From: Desulfovibrio sp.
Lineage (GTDB): Bacteria; Desulfobacterota; Desulfovibrionia; Desulfovibrionales; Desulfovibrionaceae
Direction of reading: 5' to 3'
DNA length: 11,159 bases
NCBI GenBank assembly: GCA_009773975.1
Contig: VSMX01000075.1
Location: 1-11,159 of the forward strand
The notes under the pieces were generated by a model. The model saw nothing but the letters and a program-made list of their open reading frames with translations. It searched no databases and was not told the origin of the DNA. This document shows, piece by piece, positions 4,512-11,159 of the stretch. Made by a program: the position numbers and the translations under genes. Numbering within the stretch: the first letter of the stretch is position 1; every line of letters begins with the position of its first letter.

Positions 4512-6587
4512 ATGCTCAACGGTCTTTTCAATATAGGCCAGTCGGCCCTCAATGCGTCTCAAGCGTGGATTTCCGTAACAGGCAACAACCTGGCCAACGT
4601 CGATACAGAAGGCTATTCCAGACAGTATGTTGATCAGAAAGACGCCGGCGGCCTTACATACAAGCCGGGAGCGCAGCCCCTTGGCGTCAACGCGCAGCAG
4701 ATCATGCGCTTTTTCGACCAGTTCCTGGAACGCTCCTACGTCAAGCAGTCCACCAACTCGTCGCGCTGGGACCAGCAGGACACCATCATGGCTTCGCTGG
4801 AAAACATTTTCAACGAATCCAACCGCCAGGGCATCAACTCCTCGCTGAACAGCTTTTTCAACGCCTGGCAGGATCTGGCCCTGCGCCCCGATTCCACGGC
4901 CAACCGCGAGAGCCTGATTTCCTTTTCGGACAGCCTTGCCGACATGTTTTCCACCAGCATGGACGCCATCAAGTCCATCCAGACGGACATGAACGTCTCC
5001 ATCGCCCATGACGTGAAGCGCGTGAACGAGCTTTCGCAGACAATAGCCGAGCTCAACAGGCAGATCACGGCCCAGACAATCGACGGGATGAACAATCCCA
5101 ACGCCTTGCTGGACAAGCGCGACCAGGCCGTGCGCGAGCTGGCCACCCTGGTCGACGTGGAAACCATTGACCACGGCAAGGGCAATTTCCGCGTGCAGCT
5201 TTCCACCGGCCAGCCCCTGGTTGACGGCACCGAAACCTACGAGCTTGCCGTGCTTGGCCCCAGAAGCGAAAACAGGCTCATGCCCGGTTCGCGTTATGAC
5301 GGAACTGTGGAATTTGTAGGAGCGGACAGCCACGAATACACCATAGAAATCGTGCGCGGCGGCAATGCCGGGGACGTTCCCCCCCCGCAGTTCAAGGTCT
5401 CGGTCGGCGGCGTCTATCTCAAGGACGCCCACGGCAACGACACCTTCGACATTACTGTGGGAGAAGACGGCAAGACGGCTCCTGTCAAGATCAAGGAACT
5501 CGAGATATCCTTTACGTCCGACAAGAATTTCAATGCCGGTGACAAGTTCGACGTTGTGCCCAAGGACGGCCTTTACTGGATTGAGCCGACCCGCGGGCCG
5601 CAGAACATCACGCCCCAGATCAATCTGAACGGCCAGGAAAACAAGGATCGCGTAACGGGCGGCAAGCTCGCGGCCTACCACAATATTCGCGACGACAATT
5701 GCGGCCGCTACAAGGACGAGCTGAACGCCGTGGCTTCCTCGCTCATCTGGGAGGTAAACCGCATCCACAGCCAGGGCGCGGGCCTTTCCAAGCTCACCCA
5801 GTCCCAGGGCCAGCAGCGCGTGGGCGACACCACGAAGCCCCTGGGCACGGCCCAGGCCATGATGCCCAATTCCGACAGGCTGGAAAAGGGCACGGTCAAT
5901 TTCCATTTTTACAACAAGGAACAGACCGACGGCAACAACTATATCGGCTCGGTATCCTTTGATTTTGACCCCGCGACCGACAGCCTTGAAACTGTTGTGG
6001 AAAACATCAACACCCAAATGAGTCCCAATTTTTTGACTGCCTCAATTCAGGACAACAAGCTTGTTCTGGTTGCCAAGGACGGCGTCGAGTTTGCGATGGG
6101 GACCGATACAAGCGGCGTCATGGCCGCCCTTGGCATCAACACCTTCTTTACCGGATCCAACGCTTCCGACATAGCCGTGAACGATATGGTGCATCTGGAC
6201 ACCAACTTCATTGCCGCCGGCGCGGTCAACGGCCAGTTCCAGGTCAATGTGGGCGACAATATCACGGCCACGGCCATCGGCAAGCTGGTGGACAAGCCGG
6301 TTACGATCTCCACCATGTGGAAGACGGTAAATAACCAGACCATTGGCCAGTTCTACGCCAACCTCGTTACCACCGTGGGTTCGGACAGGCGCCTTTCCAA
6401 GACCAATACCGAATACCACACGGCCCTGACCAACGACCTGTTTGACCGCACCCAGGCTGTAACAGGCGTGAACATGGACGAGGAAATGAGCAACCTTATC
6501 AAGTTCCAGCACTCCTACACGGCCGCGGCCAAGATGATCACCACGGCCGACCAGATGCTGCAGACCCTGCTTGGCCTCAAGCAGTAA
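4512..6587 (+). CDS. flgK: FlgK, hook-associated protein 1 (HAP1)
   Basis: FlgK forms the first ring of the hook-filament junction outside the cell. The 691-residue product has both conserved coiled-coil ends that pack in the axial core: the N-terminus (LFNIGQSALNASQAWISVTG then NNLANVDTEGYSRQ) and the C-terminus (EEMSNLIKFQHSYTAAAKMI then TTADQMLQTLLGLKQ). A second helical segment with the FlgK-typical NNPNALLDKRDQAVRELA lies near residues 194-212. The middle is longer than in Salmonella FlgK (553 residues), the usual place for variable surface domains. No signal peptide is present, as expected for flagellar type III export. GGGAGG at 4497-4502 lies 9 bases before the start and overlaps the end of flgN. 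Oddities are a run of eight C (5379-5386) encoding Pro290-292, and one Cys (residue 397) in a protein class that usually lacks cysteine. Confidence 0.97.
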   Translation: MLNGLFNIGQSALNASQAWISVTGNNLANVDTEGYSRQYVDQKDAGGLTYKPGAQPLGVNAQQIMRFFDQFLERSYVKQSTNSSRWDQQDTIMASLENIFNESNRQGINSSLNSFFNAWQDLALRPDSTANRESLISFSDSLADMFSTSMDAIKSIQTDMNVSIAHDVKRVNELSQTIAELNRQITAQTIDGMNNPNALLDKRDQAVRELATLVDVETIDHGKGNFRVQLSTGQPLVDGTETYELAVLGPRSENRLMPGSRYDGTVEFVGADSHEYTIEIVRGGNAGDVPPPQFKVSVGGVYLKDAHGNDTFDITVGEDGKTAPVKIKELEISFTSDKNFNAGDKFDVVPKDGLYWIEPTRGPQNITPQINLNGQENKDRVTGGKLAAYHNIRDDNCGRYKDELNAVASSLIWEVNRIHSQGAGLSKLTQSQGQQRVGDTTKPLGTAQAMMPNSDRLEKGTVNFHFYNKEQTDGNNYIGSVSFDFDPATDSLETVVENINTQMSPNFLTASIQDNKLVLVAKDGVEFAMGTDTSGVMAALGINTFFTGSNASDIAVNDMVHLDTNFIAAGAVNGQFQVNVGDNITATAIGKLVDKPVTISTMWKTVNNQTIGQFYANLVTTVGSDRRLSKTNTEYHTALTNDLFDRTQAVTGVNMDEEMSNLIKFQHSYTAAAKMITTADQMLQTLLGLKQ

Positions 6588-6630
6588 AAATAAAGATAAA
6601 ATTTACAGCAAATAATATGAGGGTAGATAT

Positions 6631-8301
6631 ATGTCCATTCGCGTAACCCAGCAGACCATGTACAACAAGATGGTCGGCGGCATGCAGTCCAACCTCGGCG
6701 CCTACATGGAAAGCATCGAGCAGGGCTCTTCCCAGAAAAAGGTCAACCGGCCGTCCGACGATCCGGCCGGCACCTACCGCATCCTGACCACGCGGGTGGA
6801 CATGACCAATACCGCCCAGTATCAGGAAAACGTCGATACGGCCAACGGCTGGCTCAACCTTGCGGACGACATTCTGAGCCGCCAGGTTACCACGGCCATC
6901 ACCGGCCTCAAGACCCTGGCCGAACAGGCCTCCACCGGAACTTATACGGCCGAGCAGCGCAAGATTATGGCCGACCAGGCCAGACAGTATTTCGGCCAGC
7001 TCCTCAACCTTGCCAATACCGAATTTGAAGGCAAGCAGCTTTTTGCCGGCCACAAGTACGATCAGAGTTCGTTCCAGATGGGGCTTGGCGTAACTACCTG
7101 GGATGACGAATGGAAAAAAATGGTCAATAATGGCCAGATCAGCGTTGATCCAGACGCGCCAACGGACAAGACAGTCATTTTTCAGTTTGCAAAACCTGAC
7201 GGCACCCCTACTCCTGAAGGCGAGCCAGGGGAACCATTGGAGGCTGGTTCAACCTATCGCTGGAGCACAGACGGCGGCGAAACGTGGTCGGAATTTGTAA
7301 CGCTTGATGAAAAAGATATTACAAAGGACGAGGCCGGAAATCCCGTTGCCTATACATTGAAGGCTAATGGCACCATTGTTACCATAAAAACCGAGACTGA
7401 CGCTGATGGCAATACGGTTGTGCCGAATGTCAAATATGCCGATACCAGCAAGGAAGGGGCCGGCGCGAACAACGGCACGCTCCTATATGTGCGGCCGACA
7501 GCATTCTACCAGGGCGACGACAAGGATCCGCCGGCCCAGATCACGGTCATGGGCGGCAGTAAGTTCCTGAATGACCTGGTTAAGCAAGATGCGGCCAATA
7601 TCAAGGCCGAGGGCACTTTCGGCAAGAATGTTGTCGTGCGTATTGATTCATATGACGATAAAACCGGTATGTTTCAATACTCATACAGCACAGATTCCGG
7701 CGCCAACTGGGTAACGCCGCTCAATGCCAAAGCAGACGATGATCCGAACGGTAATGGCACACGTTTGCCAGTGCCTGGCGGCTATATGCAATTGTCTCCT
7801 GCCGTTGTTACTAATCTTAAGGATAACCCGGGCACCCAGATCCAGATTCACCCCTCGCGCTCCGATCTCAAGTACGAGATCATGAAGGACACCTTCCTTG
7901 AGGTCAACAGCGTGGGCAAGGACGTGTTCGGTGGCTGGTACGATGGCAAGCCGGCAATGGACGATCCGGACAACAATCTGTTTGAGGTCGTGGGTTCATT
8001 CATCGGCTATCTGGAAGGCAACAACCAGGAAGGCTGCCAGAAAACCCTGGCCGCGCTGACCAAGGCCGAAAAGACCGTCCTGGCCGAGGCCACCCGCATT
8101 GGCGGCATGGAAAACAGGCTGGACATGGCGGCGGACGTGCTTTCCTTCCAGAAGATCGACCAGCAGGAACGCCTGAGCTATGTGGAGGACATCGACCTGA
8201 CCGAGCTGCTGACCAAGCTCACGCGTCAGCAAATTGCCTACCAGACCGTGCTGCAGTCATCCTCGATGATCATGAACATGAGCCTGGCAAATTATATATA
8301 A
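6631..8301 (+). CDS. flgL: FlgL, hook-associated protein 3 (HAP3), enlarged middle domain
   Basis: FlgL forms the second junction ring, on which flagellin assembles. At 556 residues it is much longer than Salmonella FlgL (317). The flagellin-like N-terminal region is clear (RVTQQTMYNKMVGGMQSNLG, the family-typical KVNRPSDDPAGTYRI near residues 38-52, then NTAQYQENVDTANGWLNLAD), as is the C-terminus (ENRLDMAADVL, LTELLTKLTRQQIAYQTVLQ, then SSSMIMNMSLANYI). The central part (about residues 165-410) is an insert relative to short FlgL proteins. It has lower GC than the flanks and contains two Asp-box-like motifs, STDGGETW (212-219) and STDSGANW (353-360). The start is set by GAGGG at 6619-6623, 7 bases upstream. 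It follows flgK by 43 bases without a terminator and is probably the last gene of the flgN-flgK-flgL unit. csrA and fliW, which I would expect next in Desulfovibrio, are absent. Confidence 0.95.
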   Translation: MSIRVTQQTMYNKMVGGMQSNLGAYMESIEQGSSQKKVNRPSDDPAGTYRILTTRVDMTNTAQYQENVDTANGWLNLADDILSRQVTTAITGLKTLAEQASTGTYTAEQRKIMADQARQYFGQLLNLANTEFEGKQLFAGHKYDQSSFQMGLGVTTWDDEWKKMVNNGQISVDPDAPTDKTVIFQFAKPDGTPTPEGEPGEPLEAGSTYRWSTDGGETWSEFVTLDEKDITKDEAGNPVAYTLKANGTIVTIKTETDADGNTVVPNVKYADTSKEGAGANNGTLLYVRPTAFYQGDDKDPPAQITVMGGSKFLNDLVKQDAANIKAEGTFGKNVVVRIDSYDDKTGMFQYSYSTDSGANWVTPLNAKADDDPNGNGTRLPVPGGYMQLSPAVVTNLKDNPGTQIQIHPSRSDLKYEIMKDTFLEVNSVGKDVFGGWYDGKPAMDDPDNNLFEVVGSFIGYLEGNNQEGCQKTLAALTKAEKTVLAEATRIGGMENRLDMAADVLSFQKIDQQERLSYVEDIDLTELLTKLTRQQIAYQTVLQSSSMIMNMSLANYI

Positions 8302-8314
8302 ATTGTTCATCTTT

Positions 8315-8362
8315 CCCCGAAATCGGGGGCATTCGCGGCCTTCTGGGGGTTGAATGGCCGCG
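8315..8362. repeat. Two hairpins between flgL and its terminator
   Basis: CCCCG-AAAT-CGGGG (8315-8328) and CGCGGCC/GGCCGCG (8334-8340/8356-8362, 15-base loop) precede the terminator at 8376. They may stabilise the 3' end of the flgL message. Confidence 0.5.
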
Positions 8363-8375
8363 CTATGTGAAAGGA

Positions 8376-8403
8376 GGGGGCGAAAAACGCCCCCCATTTT
8401 TTT
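8376..8403 (+). terminator. Rho-independent terminator after flgL
   Basis: A 7-bp perfect stem GGGGGCG (8376-8382) and CGCCCCC (8388-8394) with an AAAAA loop is followed by CA and seven T (8397-8403). On the opposite strand the trailing T run would be only three bases, so it works mainly for flgL and not for the converging permease gene. Confidence 0.9.
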
Positions 8404-8532
8404 ATGGGCGCGCCGGGGCAGGGGAATGTGGCAATATTTTGCTGCAGAGCCGTTCAGGGCCCCCACAACCGGTCTGGCCGCTGATAACGGGCCAGTGATC
8501 ATGTTTTCCGGCCGCAAAAATGCCCTTGCGCC

Positions 8533-9324
8533 TCAATTTGCCGGGGCGATAAAGAATTGCCACAATAATGTGCCAAGCAGAAGCACAAGGGAAACAAGCA
8601 AGAGTCTCCTGACCAACCGGGAGCCGATTTTGATGGCCACCGCGCTGCCAATCCAGTTGCCGGCCACAAAGCAGACGCCCATTATGATCGCAAGCGGCCA
8701 GTAAACGGAATCATGCCAGATAAATGAAACCGCCGCGCTCACATTGGAGGCAAGGTTGAAGGCCTTGGCAGTGGCCGAAGCCTGAATGAGCCCCATCTTC
8801 AGGACCCAGTGCAGGGCGAGAATCAGGAAAATCCCTGTTCCGGGCCCGAAAAAGCCGTCATAAAGGCCGATTGCCACGCAGACTATGGGCAGCAAAACCC
8901 AGAAGCGAAAACCGTCCCTGGGCGGCAAAATGTCGTCATGCTGTTTTTGCGGCAGCAAGGTGGCAATCATGGCCAGCGGCAGGAGGGCGACCAGAACCTT
9001 GCCCAGGAGGGCGGATTCCAGAATGAGCGCGAGCCACGCGCCAAGCCAGGAGCCGATAATCGAAAAAATAATCCCATAGCCGGCCATGCGCCAGTTTACA
9101 AGGCCGTGTTTGGCAAAGTTGAACAAGGCGACTGTTGTGCCGCAGCAGGCGCTGACCTTGTTTGTGCCCAGCGCCAGATGGGGCGGAACGCCGGTCAGCA
9201 AAAGGGCGGGAATGGTCAAAAGCCCCCCGCCTCCTGATATGGCGTCAATAAAGCCGCCGGCAAAAGCGGCGATTGCGCAGACAAAACCACAAAACAGGCT
9301 CATGGTGAACATATTTTCCGCCAT
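8533..9324 (-). CDS. TauE/SafE-family (TSUP) membrane permease
   Basis: This is an inner-membrane transporter of the TSUP/TauE-SafE family (YfcA-like), whose members are linked to export or uptake of sulfite, sulfonates and related anions; the substrate cannot be read from sequence. The product has about 263 residues with roughly eight hydrophobic segments. The family's N-terminal signature is clear (GGFIDAISGGGG, LLTIPALLLTGVPP, then ALGTNKVSACCGT), and its internal repeat appears as YDGFFGPGTGIFL followed by ASATAKAFNLASNVSAAVSF. The start is uncertain. The frame opens with a TTG at 9345, but ATG 9324, 9312 and 9303 are all possible and none has a strong Shine-Dalgarno sequence; 9324 is chosen because a sigma-70-like promoter would place the transcript start just upstream. 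It sits on the opposite strand between flgL and flgE, converging with flgL and diverging from flgE, and has no apparent flagellar role. Confidence 0.9.
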   Translation of the reverse strand: MAENMFTMSLFCGFVCAIAAFAGGFIDAISGGGGLLTIPALLLTGVPPHLALGTNKVSACCGTTVALFNFAKHGLVNWRMAGYGIIFSIIGSWLGAWLALILESALLGKVLVALLPLAMIATLLPQKQHDDILPPRDGFRFWVLLPIVCVAIGLYDGFFGPGTGIFLILALHWVLKMGLIQASATAKAFNLASNVSAAVSFIWHDSVYWPLAIIMGVCFVAGNWIGSAVAIKIGSRLVRRLLLVSLVLLLGTLLWQFFIAPAN

Positions 9325-9358
9325 TTTGCAAAAGATCGTTTTCAAGCAGTTGGGAATT

Positions 9359-9385
9359 ACTATAACACAACAGCCTCCTGTTCAA
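9359..9385 (-). promoter_or_regulatory. Possible sigma-70 promoter of the TSUP permease gene
   Basis: On the minus strand TTGAAC (9380-9385) and TATAGT (9359-9364) are separated by 15 bases. The -10 matches 5 of 6 and the -35 4 of 6, but the spacer is short. An AGGAGG between them (9374-9379) leads to no usable start codon. Confidence 0.35.
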
Positions 9386-9410
9386 TAGCCGGCCGCATTG
9401 TCGAAATCAT

Positions 9411-9426
9411 TGGCACGATTTCTGCT
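9411..9426 (+). promoter_or_regulatory. Sigma-54 promoter of flgE
   Basis: TGGCACGATTTCTGCT matches TGGCACG-N4-TTGCW at all but one conserved position (C for T at the first base of the -12 element), with GG and GC 12 bases apart. The predicted transcript start is near 9436, about 44 bases before flgE. A perfect inverted repeat (GAAATC/GATTTC, 9403-9408 and 9417-9422) overlaps the -24 element. Confidence 0.88.
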
Positions 9427-9479
9427 TATAGCAATGCGTGTGGAAAATAATTCCTTTGGGATAACTTTGGGGAGGCAAA

Positions 9480-10991
9480 ATGAATTCTTCATTATATATA
9501 GGCGCGACCGGCATGAAAGGTCTTGCCCAGGGCATGCAGGTTACCACAAACAACCTGGCCAATGTCAGCACCATAGGCTACAAGCAGCAGCAGGTTCTGT
9601 TTTCGGAAATTTTTCCCCAGGATCAGGCAAACAATGGCGAATGGTGGAACAACCAGGAAGAATCCCGCGTGGCCGTCGGCCAGGTGGGCATGGGCCTGCA
9701 AGTTGAAGCCGTGCGCACCATTTTCACCCAGGGAGGCCTGGAATCCACCAATTCCGTTACTGATCTCGCCATTGACGGAAAAGGCTATTTCCAGGTTACG
9801 GACGGCAACAGGACCTTCTACACCCGCGCGGGTGATTTTCATACCGATGAGGAAGGCGTCTGGCGCACGCCGACAGGCCTGGCCCTCAACGGCTACAAGC
9901 TGAATCCCGATGGCTCGCAGGGCGAACTCCAGCCCGTGCAGATTGACAAGTTCTCCACCCTGGCGCCGCAGGCTACTTCAAGCATTGGGGTCACAGCCAA
10001 TTTTTCCAATATCCAGGACAATGCAAAGGCCGGAGAAGAGGAAAGCCCCTATTTTTCGCTGCTGAATCTTTATGACGCCAGCAATTCCAGGGTACTGCCC
10101 GACGATTCATACGCCAAAAGCATGCAGATCACGGCATACGACGCGGAAGGCAACCCCAGGCAGCTTACCGCCTACTTTGATGGCGCGGGTTCGGACCCGT
10201 CCGGCAAAAACGTGGAATTTGTCATTGCGTCCGCCAGCGCCATTGCCGTTAACGAGAATGGAGAAGCCATTCCCCCGCAGGCAGGCGACGGCCTGGTCAT
10301 GAGCGGCGTGCTGCAATTTGACGCATCCGGCAAGCTTGTCAATGTGGCGGCCTTTACGCCTTCACAGGCCGGCAGCAAAAACCTGGAGGACTGGAATGTC
10401 GCCCAGCTTGAAAACGGCTTGCCCGTGATCAACCTGGACGGAAATTCAATGACCATCGACTTTGGCGTTTCCGCGGCCGATGGCTGGCAGAACGCGCCGG
10501 CAAATGCCGCGCAAGTCGGCAAGGATGCGAAACTTTTGCCGGGCATGGGCGAGACCACGGCCGGCAATTCGGCCTGCACAGCCGTCAATGCCAGCGCATT
10601 CAATGATTCAATTCGCCAGAACGGCTATGCGGAAGGCGTGCTGAACAATATTTCCGTGAACCAGAACGGCATTATCCAGGGCCAGTTCTCCAACGGCCAG
10701 ACTGCCGACCTCTGGCAGATTCCGGTCTGCACTTTCACAAGCGAATACAATCTTTACCGCGAAGGCGGCAATTTGTTCACAGCCACCGAAGAATGCGGCG
10801 AAATGATTATGGGCATGGCCGACACCGAAAATCTTGGCTCCATAAAAGCCTATAATATCGAAAATTCCAATGTGGACATGGCCCAGGAAATGGTCAGCAT
10901 GATTCTTACCCAGCGCGGCTTCCAGTCCAACAGCAAGGTTGTTACCACAGCCGATGAAATGCTGCGCAAAGCCATGGAACTCAAGCGTTAA
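9480..10991 (+). CDS. flgE: FlgE, flagellar hook protein
   Basis: FlgE polymerises outside the cell into the curved hook, the universal joint between rod and filament. The 503-residue product has the conserved axial-protein ends: N-terminal SSLYIGATGMKGLAQGMQVT then TNNLANVSTIGYKQQQVLFS, and C-terminal ENSNVDMAQEMVSMILTQRG then FQSNSKVVTTADEMLRKAME. The FlgE/FlgG-type D1 segment is visible near residues 95-140 (TDLAIDGKGYFQVTDGNRTF, then YTRAGDFHTDEEGVWRTPTG). A second conserved part near 380-440 includes NGIIQGQFSNGQT. Size and the long middle favour hook (FlgE) over rod protein FlgG (about 260). GGGGAGG at 9469-9475 precedes the ATG by 4 bases. It has its own sigma-54 promoter and terminator and so appears to be transcribed alone. 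Three cysteines (366, 417, 439) are unusual for a hook protein. Confidence 0.94.
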   Translation: MNSSLYIGATGMKGLAQGMQVTTNNLANVSTIGYKQQQVLFSEIFPQDQANNGEWWNNQEESRVAVGQVGMGLQVEAVRTIFTQGGLESTNSVTDLAIDGKGYFQVTDGNRTFYTRAGDFHTDEEGVWRTPTGLALNGYKLNPDGSQGELQPVQIDKFSTLAPQATSSIGVTANFSNIQDNAKAGEEESPYFSLLNLYDASNSRVLPDDSYAKSMQITAYDAEGNPRQLTAYFDGAGSDPSGKNVEFVIASASAIAVNENGEAIPPQAGDGLVMSGVLQFDASGKLVNVAAFTPSQAGSKNLEDWNVAQLENGLPVINLDGNSMTIDFGVSAADGWQNAPANAAQVGKDAKLLPGMGETTAGNSACTAVNASAFNDSIRQNGYAEGVLNNISVNQNGIIQGQFSNGQTADLWQIPVCTFTSEYNLYREGGNLFTATEECGEMIMGMADTENLGSIKAYNIENSNVDMAQEMVSMILTQRGFQSNSKVVTTADEMLRKAMELKR

Positions 10992-11017
10992 TTTCTGCAA
11001 ATACCCTTGCTTGCGAG

Positions 11018-11048
11018 GCATCCGGTTAATAGCCGGATGCTTTTTTTT
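11018..11048 (+). terminator. Rho-independent terminator of flgE
   Basis: An 8-bp perfect stem GCATCCGG/CCGGATGC (11018-11025/11033-11040) with a 7-base loop is followed directly by eight T (11041-11048), 26 bases after the flgE stop. Confidence 0.95.
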
Positions 11049-11143
11049 GCCCAATGGCGAAGGATTGCAAGGCAGCCGTCCCCAGTTGTGTGCGTCAAGT
11101 TCTGCAATTTAGTCTCTCATGGCATCTGGGTACAAGAAGCGGC

Positions 11144-11150
11144 AAGGAGG
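11144..11150 (+). promoter_or_regulatory. Shine-Dalgarno sequence of a gene starting beyond the window
   Basis: AAGGAGG is a near-perfect ribosome-binding sequence 9 bases before the window end. A start codon would fall at or just past the edge, so a further plus-strand gene probably begins there. Nothing of its product is visible. Positions 11049-11143 hold no gene or clear promoter. Confidence 0.45.
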
Positions 11151-11159
11151 CCGACCGAG

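Noticed and set aside
4371..6017. 548-codon open frame on the minus strand across flgK
   Set aside because: It lies opposite flgK and its translation mirrors flgK codons (Val/Leu/Gly/His-rich, no domain). GC-rich codon bias leaves the antisense frame open.
8354..8704. 116-codon plus-strand frame after flgL
   Set aside because: It runs through the flgL terminator and antisense to the permease gene, with no family resemblance.
8809..9237. 142-codon plus-strand frame opposite the permease gene
   Set aside because: The minus strand encodes a clear membrane protein with family motifs; this Gln/Glu/Lys-rich frame is its complement.
11091..11106. Possible sigma-54 promoter near the window end
   Set aside because: TGCGTCAAGTTCTGCA lacks the GG of the -24 element and matches little beyond CTGC.

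Overview
The window is a flagellar gene cluster from a Gram-negative bacterium, most likely a Desulfovibrio-type sulfate reducer (Desulfovibrionaceae). The grounds are: moderately high GC with strong G/C third positions in the long genes; a P-ring gene (flgI), which implies an outer membrane; a separate flgM; a FlgJ with a long tail in place of the enterobacterial muramidase; oversized FlgK and FlgL; and sigma-54-type promoters ahead of flagellar units. The lineage is an inference from gene content and not a database match.

Layout from left to right. (1) A small unrecognised gene (22-438) whose C-terminal end appears to be frameshifted; a better-looking tail continues in another frame to 452. 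(2) A 156-base run of six back-to-back perfect hairpins (485-640). (3) flgM (661-951), closed by a strong terminator. (4) flgI-flgJ (1114-3721), tightly coupled, with a possible sigma-54 promoter just after the flgM terminator. (5) A 319-base gap with three more hairpins, an AT-rich stretch and a near-consensus sigma-54 promoter. (6) flgN-flgK-flgL (4041-8301), ended by a terminator. (7) A TauE/SafE-family (TSUP) membrane permease gene on the minus strand (8533-9324), unrelated to motility. (8) flgE, the hook gene (9480-10991), with a near-perfect sigma-54 promoter and its own terminator. The last bases carry a strong Shine-Dalgarno sequence for a gene that starts beyond the window.

How the genes work together: FlgI forms the periplasmic P-ring, and FlgJ caps and guides rod assembly. 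FlgE polymerises into the hook. FlgK and FlgL form the hook-filament junction, with FlgN as the export chaperone for such junction proteins. FlgM holds the flagellar sigma-28 factor inactive until the hook is complete and FlgM is exported. The promoters fit the usual hierarchy, with sigma-54 driving middle hook/junction genes and sigma-28 under FlgM control driving late genes.

I see no clearly new multi-gene system here. The points most worth a second look are the hairpin arrays in the intergenic gaps, the low-GC insert in FlgL with two Asp-box-like motifs, the 380-residue low-complexity tail of FlgJ with a repeated SPLD-type motif, the frameshifted first gene, and a C8 tract inside flgK.
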